Shown here: piece by piece, positions 1 to 10,489 of the stretch
Layout: the number at the start of each line of letters is the position of its first letter
Position numbering within the stretch: the stretch's first letter is position 1
Program-made: the position numbers and the translations under genes
From: Hordeum vulgare subsp. vulgare
Taxonomy: Eukaryota; Streptophyta; Magnoliopsida; Poales; Poaceae
NCBI RefSeq assembly: GCF_904849725.1
Contig: NC_058521.1
Span: 101,108,244 to 101,172,243 of the forward strand
Direction of reading: 5' to 3'
Length of the DNA stretch: 64,000 bases
Notes under the pieces: generated by a model
What the model saw: the letters and a program-made list of their open reading frames with translations, nothing else
Databases searched by the model: none
Told to the model about the DNA's origin: nothing

Positions 1-2
1 GG

Positions 3-682
3 TCAAGTGCTGAGGACATGGTGTTGATCCAAGCATGGGCAAATACTAGTTTGGATGTGGTGACTGGGGCGGATCAGAATTGAAGTAGATATTGGGATCG
101 GATTTCAGATTACTATAATAGCCACAAAAAACCGTCATGGACGGAGCATGTTCCTAATGGACTCACTTGTCATTACAACACTATTTCCGCGCTCACGAGC
201 AGGTTCTGTGCATGCGTTCAACATATATTAAATAGAAGTGGCAGTGGCATGACTCTCTCTGATAACGTATGCATCTATTTTCTAATTCACTTCAAATATT
301 CCATATGCGTTGTATGAAAGTGTTAACTCTCCATTTCCTTTTACAGGAAAGAGATGCACACCACTTGTTCATTGAACTGGATGAGAAAAAGAAGCCATTT
401 ACACCAATGCATTGCTATATAGAGTTTGAGAAGTATCTAAAGTGGCAGACACGTCCGCCTCCTCAAAAGAAACATAAGAAGACCTCGGATGCAAGTCCGG
501 GTACAACCTCAAATGATGAATACTTCGACATATGCACAGATGCTCTTGAAGAGGAGATAAGACCTCCTGGCACGAAGAACGATAAGAAAGAACGTTTGCT
601 AAAAGGTAAAGCTTCTGCCTCCTTTGATAGTGCTTGCAAGTTATCATTAGAAAGTGTATGGGCACAGAAGATAGAGAAGTGA
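3..682 (+). pseudogene. Harbinger ORF1: Myb/SANT-like protein with NAM-associated C-terminal domain (broken)
   Basis: In frame 3 the window opens inside the protein (SSAEDMVLIQAWANTSLD...), the Myb/SANT-like helix region of the protein that accompanies Harbinger transposases and is often annotated as glutathione S-transferase T3-like. A TGA at 81-83 interrupts it just before the conserved RYWDRISDYYNSHKK stretch. An 80-nt intron fits at 267-346 (GT...TTTTACAG). Exon 2 (347-682) continues in the same frame with FTPMHCYIEF and RPPGTKNDKKE, which match the NAM-associated C-terminal domain. The family helps the transposase bind DNA and enter the nucleus; this copy is dead because of the stop codon. 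The start lies left of the window. Confidence 0.75.
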
Positions 683-1229
683 TGTCAAAGGTAAAGCTTC
701 TTTCCTCGCCGACTGCAAGTAATCTTGTAGTATCTTCTTCATTCAGAGATCTTAGGTACTGGTCCCCAAAGACTTCATAAATTTTGATCACAAACTTCTT
801 GCAAGCCTCTAGATTAGTAGCTTCTGCAGACCGGATGTAGTCATCAGCACCGTCAACCGCTATTCGATAAGTTAGCATTCGCATTGCAACGGTCATCTTT
901 TGCAACAGATGCAACCCAATAAGTCCACAAGCACTTCTTGTTTGTGTAAAATAACCATCATGATCATGTTGAAGTATAGTTTTAGCTATGCGATTAAACA
1001 AATTACAAGACATCCTAAACCTGTGCGTACAAATGAAAATGAGATGGGAAGGTGGAAAATATGCAAACATATAGTAATGTACTAATTATGAACCTTCGCC
1101 GAAATAAATTTACGGGATAGCGAGGATTTTCACTTAAGTAGTCATTCCAGAGTAGAAAAAATCCCGCATCTCCTCCTCGATTGATCATCTGATGTCCATG
1201 CTTGGAACCACCATGGCTTCGACGGTTCC

Positions 1230-2990
1230 TGTTGGGGAACGTAGTAATTTCAAAAAAAATCCTATGCCACACAAGGATCTATCTATGGAGAAACCAGCAA
1301 CGAGCAAAGGAATAGAGCATCTTCATATCTTTGAAGATCGCTAAGCGGAAGCTTTGCTAGAACGCGGTTGATGGAGTCGTACTTGCAGCGATTCAGATCG
1401 CGATGGATTCCGATCTATGCACCAAACGACGGTGCCTCCGCGTTCAACACACATGCAACCCGGTGACGTCTCCAACGCCTTGATCCAGCAAGGAGGGAAG
1501 AGAGGTTGAGGGAGAGCTCCGGCAGCACGACGGCATGGTGACGGTGGAGCTACGTGGCACTCCGACAGGGCTTCCCAAGCACTAGGTGGACGAGGAGGAG
1601 GAGGAGTAGGGTTGCGTCGAGAGAGAGAGAGAAAAGTTGTCTCAAATCAGCCCCAAAACCCTCACTATATATAGGAGGAGAGGGAGGAGGGTGCCCACCC
1701 TAAGGGTGCGGTATCCCTAGATGGCTTTGGGTGGCGGCCAAGGTGATGGAGGCGCCCTAGGGTGAGCCTTCAGGCCCAAGGTGGCCACCCCACGCCTAGG
1801 GTTTTCCCTCCTCCACCCCTTGATGCGCCTTGGGCTGACTGTGGAGGCGCACCAACCCACTTAGGGGCTGATTCCCACCCACTTTTGGCCCATGTAGCAG
1901 CTTGGGGCTGGTGGCCCTTGCCGGTGGACCCCCCCCCCCCCGAACCCTTCCGGTGGTCCCGGTACATTACCGGTGTCGCCCGAAACACTTCCGGTGACCA
2001 AATCCTCACTTCATATATATGAATCTTTACCTTCGGACCATTCCGAAACTCCTCGTGACGTCCGGGATCTCATCCGGGACTCCGAACAACCTTCGGTAAC
2101 CGCGTCCACTATTCACATATAACCCTAGCGTCATCGAACCTTAAGTGTGTAGACCCTACGGGTTCAGGAAACATGCACACATGATCGAGACACCTCTCCG
2201 GTCAATAACCAACTGCAGGGTCTGGATATCCATGTTGGTTTCCACATGTTCCACAATGATCTCATCGGATGAACCACGATGTCGGGGATTCGATCAATCT
2301 CGTATGCAATTCCCTTTGTCTACCGGTATGATACTTGCCCGAGATTCTATCGTCGGTATCCCTATACCTTGTTCAATCTCGTTACCGGCAAGTCTCTTTA
2401 CTTGTTCCGTAACACATCATCCCGTGGCTAAGTCCTTAGTCACATTGAGCTCAATATGATGATGGATTACCGAGTGGGCCCAGAGATATCTCTACGTCAC
2501 ACGGAGTGACAAATCCCAGTCTTGATTCGTACAACCCAACAGACACTTTCGGAGATACCTGTAGTGCACCTTTATAATCACCCAGTTACGTTGTGACATT
2601 TGATACACCCAAAGCACTCCTAAGGTATCCGGGAGTTGCACAATCTCATCGTCTAAGGAAATGATACTTGATATTAGAAAAACTTTAGCAAACGAACAAC
2701 ACGATCTAGTGCTATGCTTAGGATTGGGTCTTGTCAATCACATCATTCCCCAATGATGTGATCCCATTATCAATGACATCCAATATCCGTGATCAGGAAA
2801 CCATGACCATCTATTGATCAACGAGCTAGCCAACTAGAGTATCACTAGGGACACATTGTGATCTATATATTCACACATGTATTACAGTTTCCGATTAATA
2901 CAATTATAACATGAATAATAGACAATTATCATGAAGTAGGAAATATAATAATAACCACTTTTTTATTTCCTCTAGGCCATATTTCCAACA
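1230..2990 (-). repeat. 3' LTR of Copia 1
   Basis: 1761 bp, opening TGTTGGGG and closing CCAACA on the + strand. Read on the minus strand it begins TGTTGGAAATATGGCC, close to the Angela/WIS LTR start. It pairs with 8258-10008. Confidence 0.93.
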
Positions 2991-3005
2991 GTCTCCCACT
3001 TGCAC
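2991..3005 (-). promoter_or_regulatory. Polypurine tract of Copia 1
   Basis: The minus strand reads GTGCAAGTGGGAGAC immediately before the 3' LTR. This is the purine-rich primer for plus-strand synthesis typical of the group. Confidence 0.75.
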
Positions 3006-3022
3006 TAGAGTAAATAATCTAG

Positions 3023-3757
3023 TTACATTGTGATGAATCGAACACCCGTAGAGTTCTGGTGCTGATCATGTTTCACTCGTGGAAGAGGTTTAGTCAATGG
3101 GTCTGCAACATTCAGATCCGTATGTACTTTACAAATATCTATATCTCCATCCTGTATGTATCCATGAATGGAGTTGAAGCGCCGCTTGATGTGCTTGGTC
3201 TTGTTGTGAAACCTGGGCTCCTTTGCAATGGCAATAGCTCCAGTGTTGTCACACAACAGAGTCATCGGGCCCGACGCACTTGGAATCACTCCTAGGTCGG
3301 TGATGAACTCCTTCATCCAGACTCCTTCTTGTGCTGCTTCCGAAGCAGCTATGTACTCCGCTTCACATGTAGACGCCGCCACGACGCTTTGCTTGCAACT
3401 GCACTAGCTAATTGCCCCATTATTCAAAATATACACGTATCTGATTTGTGACTTGGAGTCATCCGGATCTGTGTTGAAGCTAGCATCAACTTAACCCTTT
3501 ACGACGAGCTCTACGGCACCTCATAAACGAGAAACATATCTTTAGTCCTTTTCAGGTACTTAAGGATGTTCTTGACCGCTATCGAGTGATCCACTCCTGG
3601 ATCACTCTAGTACCTCCCTACCAAACTTATCGCAAGGTTCACATCATGTCTGGTACACAACATGGCATACATAATAGAGCCTATGGCTGAAGCATAGGGG
3701 ACGGTACTCATATTTTCTCTATCTTCTGCCGTGGTCGGGCGTTGAGTCGTACTCAAC
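3023..3757 (-). pseudogene. Copia 1 RNase H domain (degraded)
   Basis: The last 119 codons are open (3382-3023) and contain AASTCEAEYIAASEAAQE and LLCDNTGAIAIAKEP, hallmarks of the Copia RNase H. The domain removes the RNA strand during reverse transcription. Upstream, 3383-3757 translates in pieces with frameshifts (YASAIGSIMYAMLCTRHD is recognisable). The polyprotein ends with a stop at 3023, just before the polypurine tract. Confidence 0.8.
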
Positions 3758-3758
3758 C

Positions 3759-4660
3759 TCACACCTTGTAATACAGGAAAAAACCCTTATTAGCCTTATC
3801 CATATTGAACTTCTTCAATATCTTGTCAAGGTATGTGCTTTGTGAAAGACCTGTGAGGCGTCTCGATCTATCTCTATAGATCTTGATGCCTAATGTGTAA
3901 GCAGCTTCTCCAAGGTCCTTCATTGAAAAACTCTTATTCAAATAGGCCTTTATGCTTTCCAATAGGTTTATATCATTTCCCATCAACAATATTTCATCTA
4001 CATATAATATGAGAAATCTAGAGAGCTCCCACTCATTTTCTTGTAAATACAGGCTTCTCCATAAGTCTGTACAAACCCAAACACTTTGATCACTTCATCA
4101 AAGTGAATGTTCCAACTCTGAGATGCTTGCACCAGCCCATAGATGGAGCGCTGGAGCTTGCATACCTTGTTAGCATTGCTAGGATCGAAAAAACTTTCCG
4201 GCTCTATCATATACAATTCTTCTTTAAGAAAGACTTTCAGGAATGTTGTTTTGACGTCCATTTGCCAGATTTCATAATCATAAAATGTGGCAATTGCTAA
4301 CATGGTTCGGACCGACTTTAGCATCGCTATGGGTGAGAAGGTCTCATTATAGTCAATCCCTTGAACTTGTTGATAACCCTTAGAAAAGTCGAGCTTTATA
4401 GATGCTCACATTACCATCCGCGTCAGTCTTCTTCTTAAAGATCCATTTATTCTCTATGGCTTGCCGATCATCGGGCAAGTCCACCAAAGTCCATACTTTG
4501 TTCTCATACATGGATCCTATCTCGGATTTCATGGCCTCAAGCCATTTGTTGGAATCCAGGCCCGCCATCGCTTCTTCATAGTTCGAAGGTTCACTATTGT
4601 CCAACAACATGACTTCCATGACAGGGTTGTCGTACCACTCTGGTGCGGAACGTGTCCTTG
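3759..4660 (-). pseudogene. Copia 1 reverse transcriptase (frameshifted)
   Basis: The N-terminal part is in the reading that ends at 4380 (NKWLEAMKSEIGSMYENKVW, then IENKWIFKKKTDADG). It then changes frame to 4324-3998 (QMDVKTTFLKVFLKEELYM, IYGLVQASQSW) and again near 4022 to 3989-3759 (MKDLGEAAYTLGIKI). The catalytic motif reads YVDE at 3993-4004 instead of YVDD, so the second metal-binding aspartate is replaced. With at least two frameshifts this copy cannot make active enzyme. Confidence 0.85.
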
Positions 4661-4789
4661 TGGACCTTCGAGGTTCAAAAGCAACTTGATCTGAAATTTC
4701 ATGATCATCATAATTAACTTCTTCTCTAGCCGGTGCAGGCACCTGAGAAACATTTTCTTGTGCTGCGCTACTCTCTGGTTCGAGAGGAG

Positions 4790-5760
4790 GTACAATTACC
4801 TCATCAAGTTCTATTTTCCTGCCACTTACTTCTTTCAAGAGAAACTCTTTCTGTAGAAAGGATCCATTCTTGGCAACAAAGTTTTTTCCCTCGGACCTAA
4901 GATAGAAGGTATACCCAATAGTTTCCTTAGGGTATCCTATGAAGACACATTTTTCTGCTTTGGGTTCGAGCTTCTCAGGTTGAAGTTTCTTGACATAAGC
5001 ATCGCAGGCCCAAACTTTCAAAAATGACAACATAGGTTTCTTGCCAAGCCATAATTCATATGGTGTCGTCTCAACGGATTTAGACGGTGCCCTATTTAAA
5101 GTGAATGCGGCAGTTTCCAATGCATATCCCCAAAATGATAGCGGTAAATCAGTAAGAGACATCATAGATCGCACCATATCCAATAAAGTGTGATTACAAC
5201 GTTCACACACACCGTTACGCTGCGGTGTGCTAGGCGGCATGAGTTGTGAAACAATTCCAGATTTCCTTAGGTGTGTGCCAAACTCGTTGACTCAAATATT
5301 CTCCTCCACGATCAGATCGTAGAAACTTTATTTTCTTGTCACGTTGATTCTCCACCTCACTGTAAAATTCCTTGAACCTTTCAAAGGTTTCAGACTTGTG
5401 CTTCATTAAGTAGACATACCCATATCTACTTAAATCATCAGTGAGGGTGAGAACATAACGATAGCCACCACGAGCCTCAACGCTCATTGGACCGCATACA
5501 TCGTTATGTATTATTTCCAATAAGTTGGTTGCTCGCTCCATTGTTCCGGAGAACGGAGTCTTGGTCATCTTGCCCCTGAGGCACGGTTCGCATGTGTCAA
5601 ATGATTCAAAATCAAGAGACTCCAAAGTCCATCTGTATGGACTTTCTTCATGTGCTTGACACCGATATGACCAAGGCGGCAGTGCCACAACTATGTGGGA
5701 CTATCATTGTCAACTTTACATCTTTTGGTACTCACACTATGAATATGTGTAACATCACGA
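4790..5760 (-). pseudogene. Copia 1 pre-integrase and integrase (frameshifted)
   Basis: The zinc-binding N-terminus is seen as WHCRLGHIG, then CEPCLRGKMTKTPFS (HHCC). The core holds HNDVCGPMS and LRSDRGGEYL with both catalytic aspartates. After a frameshift near 5240 the third acidic residue lies in NGVCERCNHTLLDM. A C-terminal segment (AEKCVFIGYPKETIGYTFY) follows and continues into reverse transcriptase. Frame changes near 5650 and 5240 break the protein. Confidence 0.85.
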
Positions 5761-6200
5761 TCGAGATTCATCAAGAATAAACCATTGACCAGCGGGGCAT
5801 GACCATAAAACATACCACTCATATAAATAGAACAACCATTATTCTCAGATTTAAGTGAGTAGCCATCTTGCATCAAGCGAGATGCTGATACAATGTTCAT
5901 GCTCAAAGCTGGTACTAAATAACAATTGTTAAGGTTTAAAACTAATCCCAAAGGTAGATGTAGAGGTAGCGTGCCGACTGCGATCACATCGACCTTGGAA
6001 CCATTCCCGACGCGCATCGTCACCTTGTCCTTAGCCAGCTTATGCTTGTTTCACAACACCTGCTTAGAGTTGCAAATGTGAGCAACAACACCGGTATCAA
6101 ATACCCAGGAGCTACTACGATCACTGGTAAGGTACACATCAATAACAAGTATATCACATATACATTTGATGTTGCCGGCCTTCTTATCCGCTGAGTACTT
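5691..6200 (-). pseudogene. Copia 1 aspartic protease region
   Basis: The minus strand encodes SSSWVFDTGVVAHICN with the catalytic DTG intact (codons at 6090-6098). A stop (TGA) follows after SKQVL, and the frame then stays open from 6023 to 5691 (MRVGNGSKVDVIAVGTLPL, NNCYLVPALSMNIVSASRL). The protease cuts the polyprotein in the particle. Confidence 0.8.
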
Positions 6201-6214
6201 TGGGAAATTACGCT

Positions 6215-7007
6215 TCTAGTGACCGGTTCCCTTGCAGTAATAGCACTCAGTCTCAGGCTTAGGTCCTTTCTTTGGCTTCTTTCCGGTAACTAGTTTACCG
6301 GGCGCTGCAACTGCTTTGCCGTCTTTCTTGAAGTTCTTTTTACCTTTGCCTTTCTTGAAACTGGTGGTCTTATTCACCATCAACACTTGATGTTCTTTCT
6401 TGATTTCTACCTCCGCAGATTTTAGCATTGAATACAACTCGGGAATAGTCTACTCCATCCCTTGCATGTTGAAATTCATCACAAAGCCTTTATAGCTAGG
6501 TGGAAGCGACTAGAGGATTCTGTCAATGACCGCATCATCCGGAAGCTCAACTCCCAGCCGAGTCAAGCGATTATGCAACCCAGACATTCTGAGTATGTGC
6601 TCACTGACAGAACCATTCTCCTCCATCTTACAACTAAAGAACTTGTCGGAGACTTCATATCTCTCGACCCAGGCATGAGCTTGAAAAACAAGTTTCAGCT
6701 CCTCGAATATCTCATATGCTCCGTGATGCTCAAAACGCCTTTGGAGCCCCGGTTCTAAACTGTAAAGCATGCCACACTGAACCAGAGAGTAGTCATCACT
6801 CCACGACTGCCAGACGTTTCTAACGTCCTGGGTTGCTGCGGGATTGGGAGGATCACCTAGCGGTGCATTAAGTACATATGCCTTCTTGGAAGTAGTGAGG
6901 ATGAGCTTTGAGTTACGAGCCCAATCCGCATAGTTGCTCCCATCATCTTTCAGCTTGGTTTTCTCTAGGACCGCATTGAAGTTGAATGAGACATTTGCGT
7001 TGGCCAT
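6215..7007 (-). pseudogene. Copia 1 gag (nucleocapsid), with stops
   Basis: It begins MANANVSFNFNAVLEKTKLK at 7007, with the gag-polypeptide region WSDDYSLVQCGMLYSLEPG and MEENGSVSEHILRMSG. A stop at 6510 replaces the usual Gln of ILQSLPP, and another follows in the next helix region. The zinc knuckle reads CYYCKGTGH, then a stop replaces Trp and Phe replaces the last Cys. The start is the only Met near the expected N-terminus, after a leader of about 1.2 kb. Confidence 0.85.
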
Positions 7008-8243
7008 TGGATCTACAATATTTGTAAAGACAATTTTAGACTAAGTTCGTGATAATTAAGTTCATCTAATCAAATTACTAATGAACTCCCACTTAGATCA
7101 ACATCCCTCTAGTCATCCAAGTGTTACATGATCCACGCCGACTAGCCCGTGTCCGATCATCGCGTGAGACAGACTAGTCATCAATGGTGAGCATCTCCAT
7201 GCTGATCGTATCAACCTTACGACTCATGTTCGACCTTTCGGTCTCCCATATTCGAGGCCATGTCTGTACAGGCTAGGCTCGTCGAGTCAACCTAAGTGTT
7301 CTGCGTGTGTAAACTGGCTTACACCCGTTGTATGCGAACGTTAGAATCTATCACACTTGATCATCACGTGGTGCTTCGAGACAATGATCCTTCGCAACGG
7401 TGCACACTTAAGGGAATACATATCTCGAAATTTTAATGAGGGATCATCTTATCTTAGCTACCGTCGTTCCAAGCAATAAGATGAAAAACATGATAAACAT
7501 CACATGCAATCATATAGTGACATGGTATGGCAAATATCATATTGCTCCTTTGATCTCCATCTTCGTGGCACCATGATCATCATTGTCACCAGCATGACAC
7601 CATGATCTCCATAATTGTGTCTCCGTGAAGTCGTCACGCCAACTATTACTTCTACTACTATAGCTAACATTTAGCAATAAAGTAAAGTAATCACATGGCA
7701 TTGCATCTCATACAATAAATTAAGACAACTCCTATGGCTACTGCCGGTTGTCATACTCATCGACATGCAAGCCGTGAATCCTATTACAAGAACATGATCA
7801 ATCTCATACATCACATATGTAACATCACATCCTTTTGGCCATATCACATCACATAGCATACCTGCAAAAACAAGCTAGACGTCCTATAATTGTTGTTGCA
7901 AGTTTTACGTGGATGATTAGGGTTTCTAGCAAGAACGCTTCTTACCTACGTGACAGCCACAAAGTTGATATGCCAATGCTATTTACCCTTCATAAGGACC
8001 GTCTTCATCGAATCCGATCCGACTAAAGTGGGAGAGATAGACACCCACTAGCCACCTTATGCAACAAGTGCATGTCGGTCGGTGGAACCAGTCTCACGTA
8101 AGAGTACGTGTAAAGTCGGTCCAGGCCGCTTCATCCCACGATGCCGCCGAATCAAGATAAGACTAGTAACGAAAAGCAATTGACAAAATCAGCGCCGACA
8201 ACTTTTGTGTTCTACTCGCGCATAGAATCTACGCATAGAACCT
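7008..8243 (-). other. Untranslated leader of Copia 1
   Basis: No coding sequence is seen between the primer site and the gag start. A long leader is normal for this group, and a matching leader occurs in Copia 2 (14942-16144) and starts in the Copia element at the right edge. Confidence 0.8.
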
Positions 8244-8256
8244 GGCTATGATACCA
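8244..8256 (-). promoter_or_regulatory. Primer binding site of Copia 1
   Basis: The minus strand reads TGGTATCATAGCC next to the 5' LTR. It matches the initiator tRNA-Met site of Copia elements (TGGTATCAGAGC) with one change. Confidence 0.85.
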
Positions 8257-8257
8257 C

Positions 8258-10008
8258 TGTTGGGGAACGTAGTAATTTCAAAAAAATTCCTACGCCACAC
8301 AAGGATCTATCTATGTAGAAACCAGCAACGAGCAAAGGAAAATAGCATATTCATACCTTTGAAGATCGCTAAGCAGAAGCATTGCTAGAACTCGGTTGAT
8401 GGAGTCGTACTCGCAACGATTCAGAACGCGGTGGATTCTGATCTATGCACCGAACAACGGTGCCTCCGCGTTCAACTCACGTGCAGCCCAGTGACGTCTC
8501 CAATGTCTTGATCCAGCAAGGAGGGAGGAGAGGTTGAGGGAGAGCTCCGGAAGCACAACGACGTGGTGATGGTGGAGCTACGTGGCACTCCGACAAGTTT
8601 CGCCAAGCACTACGGAGGATGAGGAGGAGGAGGAGGAGTAAGGCTGCGCCAAGAGAGAGAGAAAAGTTGTCTCAAATCAGCCCCAAAACCCTCACTATAT
8701 ATAGGAGGAGAGGGAGGAGGGTTCCCACCCTTTAAGGTTTCCCACCCTAAGGGTGCGGCAGCCCTAGATGGCTTTGAGCGGCGGCCAAGGTGGTGGAGGC
8801 GCCCTAGGGTCGGCCTTGAGGCCCAAGGTGGCCTCCCCACGCCTAGGGTTTTCCCTCCTCCACCCCTTGCTGCGCCTTGGGATGATTGTGGAGGCGCACC
8901 AGCCCACTTAGGGGCTGGTTTCCACCCACTTTTGTCCCATGTGACAGCTTGGGGCTGGTGGCCCTTGCCGGTGGACCCCCGGAACCCTTCCGGTGGTCCT
9001 GGTACATTACGATGTTGCCTGAAACACTTCCAATGACCAAATCCTCACTTCCTATATATGAATCTTTACCTCCGGATGTTCGGGATCTCATACGGGACTT
9101 TGAACAACCTTCGGTAACCACGTACACTATTCCCATATAACCCTAGCGTCATCGAACCTTAACTGTGTAGACCCTACTGGTTCAAGAAACATGCAGACAT
9201 GACCGAGACACCTCTCCGGTCAATAACGAACCACAGGGTCTGGATATCCATGTTGGTTCCCACATGTTCCGCGATGATCTCATCGGATGAACCACGATGT
9301 CGTGGATTCGATCAATCCCATATGCAATTCCCTTTGTCTACTGGTATGATACTTGCCCGAGATTCGATCGTCGGTATCCCTATGCCTTGTTCAATCTCGT
9401 TACCGGCAAGTCTATTTACTCGTTCCATAACACATCATCCCATGGCTAACTCCTTAGTCACACTAAGCTTAATACGATGATGGATTACTGAGTGGGCCCA
9501 AAGATACCTCCCCGTCACCCGGAGTGACAAATCCGAGTCTCGATTCGTACAACCCAACAGACACTTTCGGGGATACCTGTAGTGCACCTTTATAATCACC
9601 CAGTTATGTTGTGACGTTTGATACACCCAAAGCACTCCTACGGTATCCGGGAGTTGCACAATCTCATGGTCTAAGGAAATGATACTTGACATTAGAAAAA
9701 CTTTAGCAGATGAACAACACAATCTAGTGCTATGCTTAGGACTGGGTCTTCTCCATCACATCATTCCCTAATGATGTGATCCCGTTATCAATGACATCCA
9801 ATGTCCATGATCAGGAAACCATGATCATCTATTGATCAACGAGCTAGCAAACTAGAGGCTCACTAGGGACACATTGTGATCTATATATTCACACATGTAT
9901 TACGGTTTTTGGTTAATAAAAATATAGCATGAATAATAGACAATTATCATGAACTAGGAAATATAATAATAACCACTTTATTATTGCCTCTAGGTCATAT
10001 TTCCAACA
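8258..10008 (-). repeat. 5' LTR of Copia 1
   Basis: 1751 bp, partner of 1230-2990, with the primer site on its left and the duplicated GTTCC on its right. It carries the promoter that would have driven the element. Confidence 0.93.
8696..8703 (-). promoter_or_regulatory. TATA box in the 5' LTR of Copia 1
   Basis: TATATATA lies within CCTCCTATATATAGTGAGGG on the minus strand. The same site is present in the 3' LTR near 1668-1675, at the U3/R position expected for the group. Confidence 0.6.
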
Positions 10009-10203
10009 GTTCCCCTGCTCTTCCTCCTCGCGCTCTGCGAATGCTACAAGAATGAGTTCATCGTCGTCGGATGAAGACGACGACGAATTCATGAGCATAT
10101 TCAAACAAGCAATGTTTTCACTCATCATTCTGTTGTGTGAGAGAGGACAGAGGCATTCGGAGAGGAATGACCAGGATTGATGGATGAGAGATGGGAGGGT
10201 TGG

Positions 10204-10211
10204 TATATATA
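10204..10211 (-). promoter_or_regulatory. TATA box of the Harbinger transposase
   Basis: TATATATA reads the same on both strands and sits about 75 bases upstream of the transposase ATG at 10128, a usual distance for a plant core promoter. Confidence 0.5.
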
Positions 10212-10216
10212 GACGT

Positions 10217-10272
10217 GGAAATAGAGCCGTTGCAAATAGAGTCGTTGCAAATAGAGCAGTTGGAAATATAGA
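10217..10272 (-). repeat. 15-bp tandem repeats upstream of the Harbinger transposase
   Basis: Four units of about 15 bp (core GTTGCAAATAGAG, the outer units diverged) lie next to the TATA box. Short subterminal repeats are common in this superfamily and can serve as transposase binding sites; that role is inferred. Confidence 0.6.
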
Positions 10273-10489
10273 CCACCAAATTTAGACATTCCGTTGGAAA
10301 ACTGAGGTTGTCTAAAATGAAATTGATTTTCACCATTGTCTATATGATTATATAGACTATAAAATTTAGATAAGCCACTAAAGATGCTATTATGCATCCT
10401 TCATACACCCTATCAAACATTCAAAAATGGGTCATGAAGGGAATTTTTGAACTCATGCATCCTTCATGCATCCTACGAAACACACCCGA

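Larger units (their letters stand above)
1230..10008 (-). mobile_element. Copia LTR retrotransposon 1 (Angela/WIS/BARE group), complete but defective
   Basis: Two LTRs in the same orientation (1230-2990 and 8258-10008) bracket gag, protease, integrase, reverse transcriptase and RNase H on the minus strand, in Copia order. The 5-bp target duplication GTTCC is exact (1225-1229 and 10009-10013). A primer site (8244-8256) and a polypurine tract (2991-3005) are in place. The LTRs differ at about 14 of the first 180 aligned positions (counted by eye), so the insertion is old. Stops and frameshifts occur in gag, integrase and reverse transcriptase. Confidence 0.93.
697..10128 (-). pseudogene. PIF/Harbinger transposase, N-terminal part, split by a Copia insertion and 3' truncated
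   Basis: Exon 1 starts at the ATG at 10128 (a serine/acidic stretch, then EREEEEQGN) and runs to 10009. The frame resumes at 1229 after removal of the Copia element and one target duplication, giving [18 protein letters not shown] and ending LFRRR at 1094. A 73-nt intron (1021-1093, GT...CACAG) precedes exon 2 (1020 to about 697): [11 protein letters not shown], then AMRMLTYRIAVDGADDYIR and FGDQYLRSLNEEDTTRLL, the usual N-terminal region of plant Harbinger transposases. The reading ends just where the IDCMHW region should begin, so the DDE catalytic domain is absent. A TATATATA at 10204-10211 lies about 75 bases upstream of the start codon. Before the Copia insertion exon 1 was fully open, so the insertion may have come before most decay. 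Confidence 0.78.
1..10487. mobile_element. PIF/Harbinger DNA transposon, decayed, entered by a Copia element
   Basis: Two Harbinger-type genes lie here in convergent orientation: a Myb/SANT-like ORF on + (3-682) and a transposase on - (697-10128). They abut at about 690, where the transposase C-terminus is missing. The left end lies outside the window. The right end is probably near 10487, where the minus strand reads GGGTGTGTTTCGTAGG, a plausible terminal inverted repeat start; the adjoining trinucleotide is not the expected TWA target duplication, so this boundary is tentative. Positions 1230-10008 are a later Copia insertion and not part of this element. Confidence 0.72.

Noticed and set aside
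399..1070. 223-codon minus-strand frame as one gene
   Set aside because: Only its first two thirds are Harbinger transposase exon 2 plus intron; the end is the antisense of the Myb-like exon.
1928..1939. Run of C's as a regulatory site
   Set aside because: Homopolymer expansion in a decayed LTR; absent from the partner LTR at 8976.
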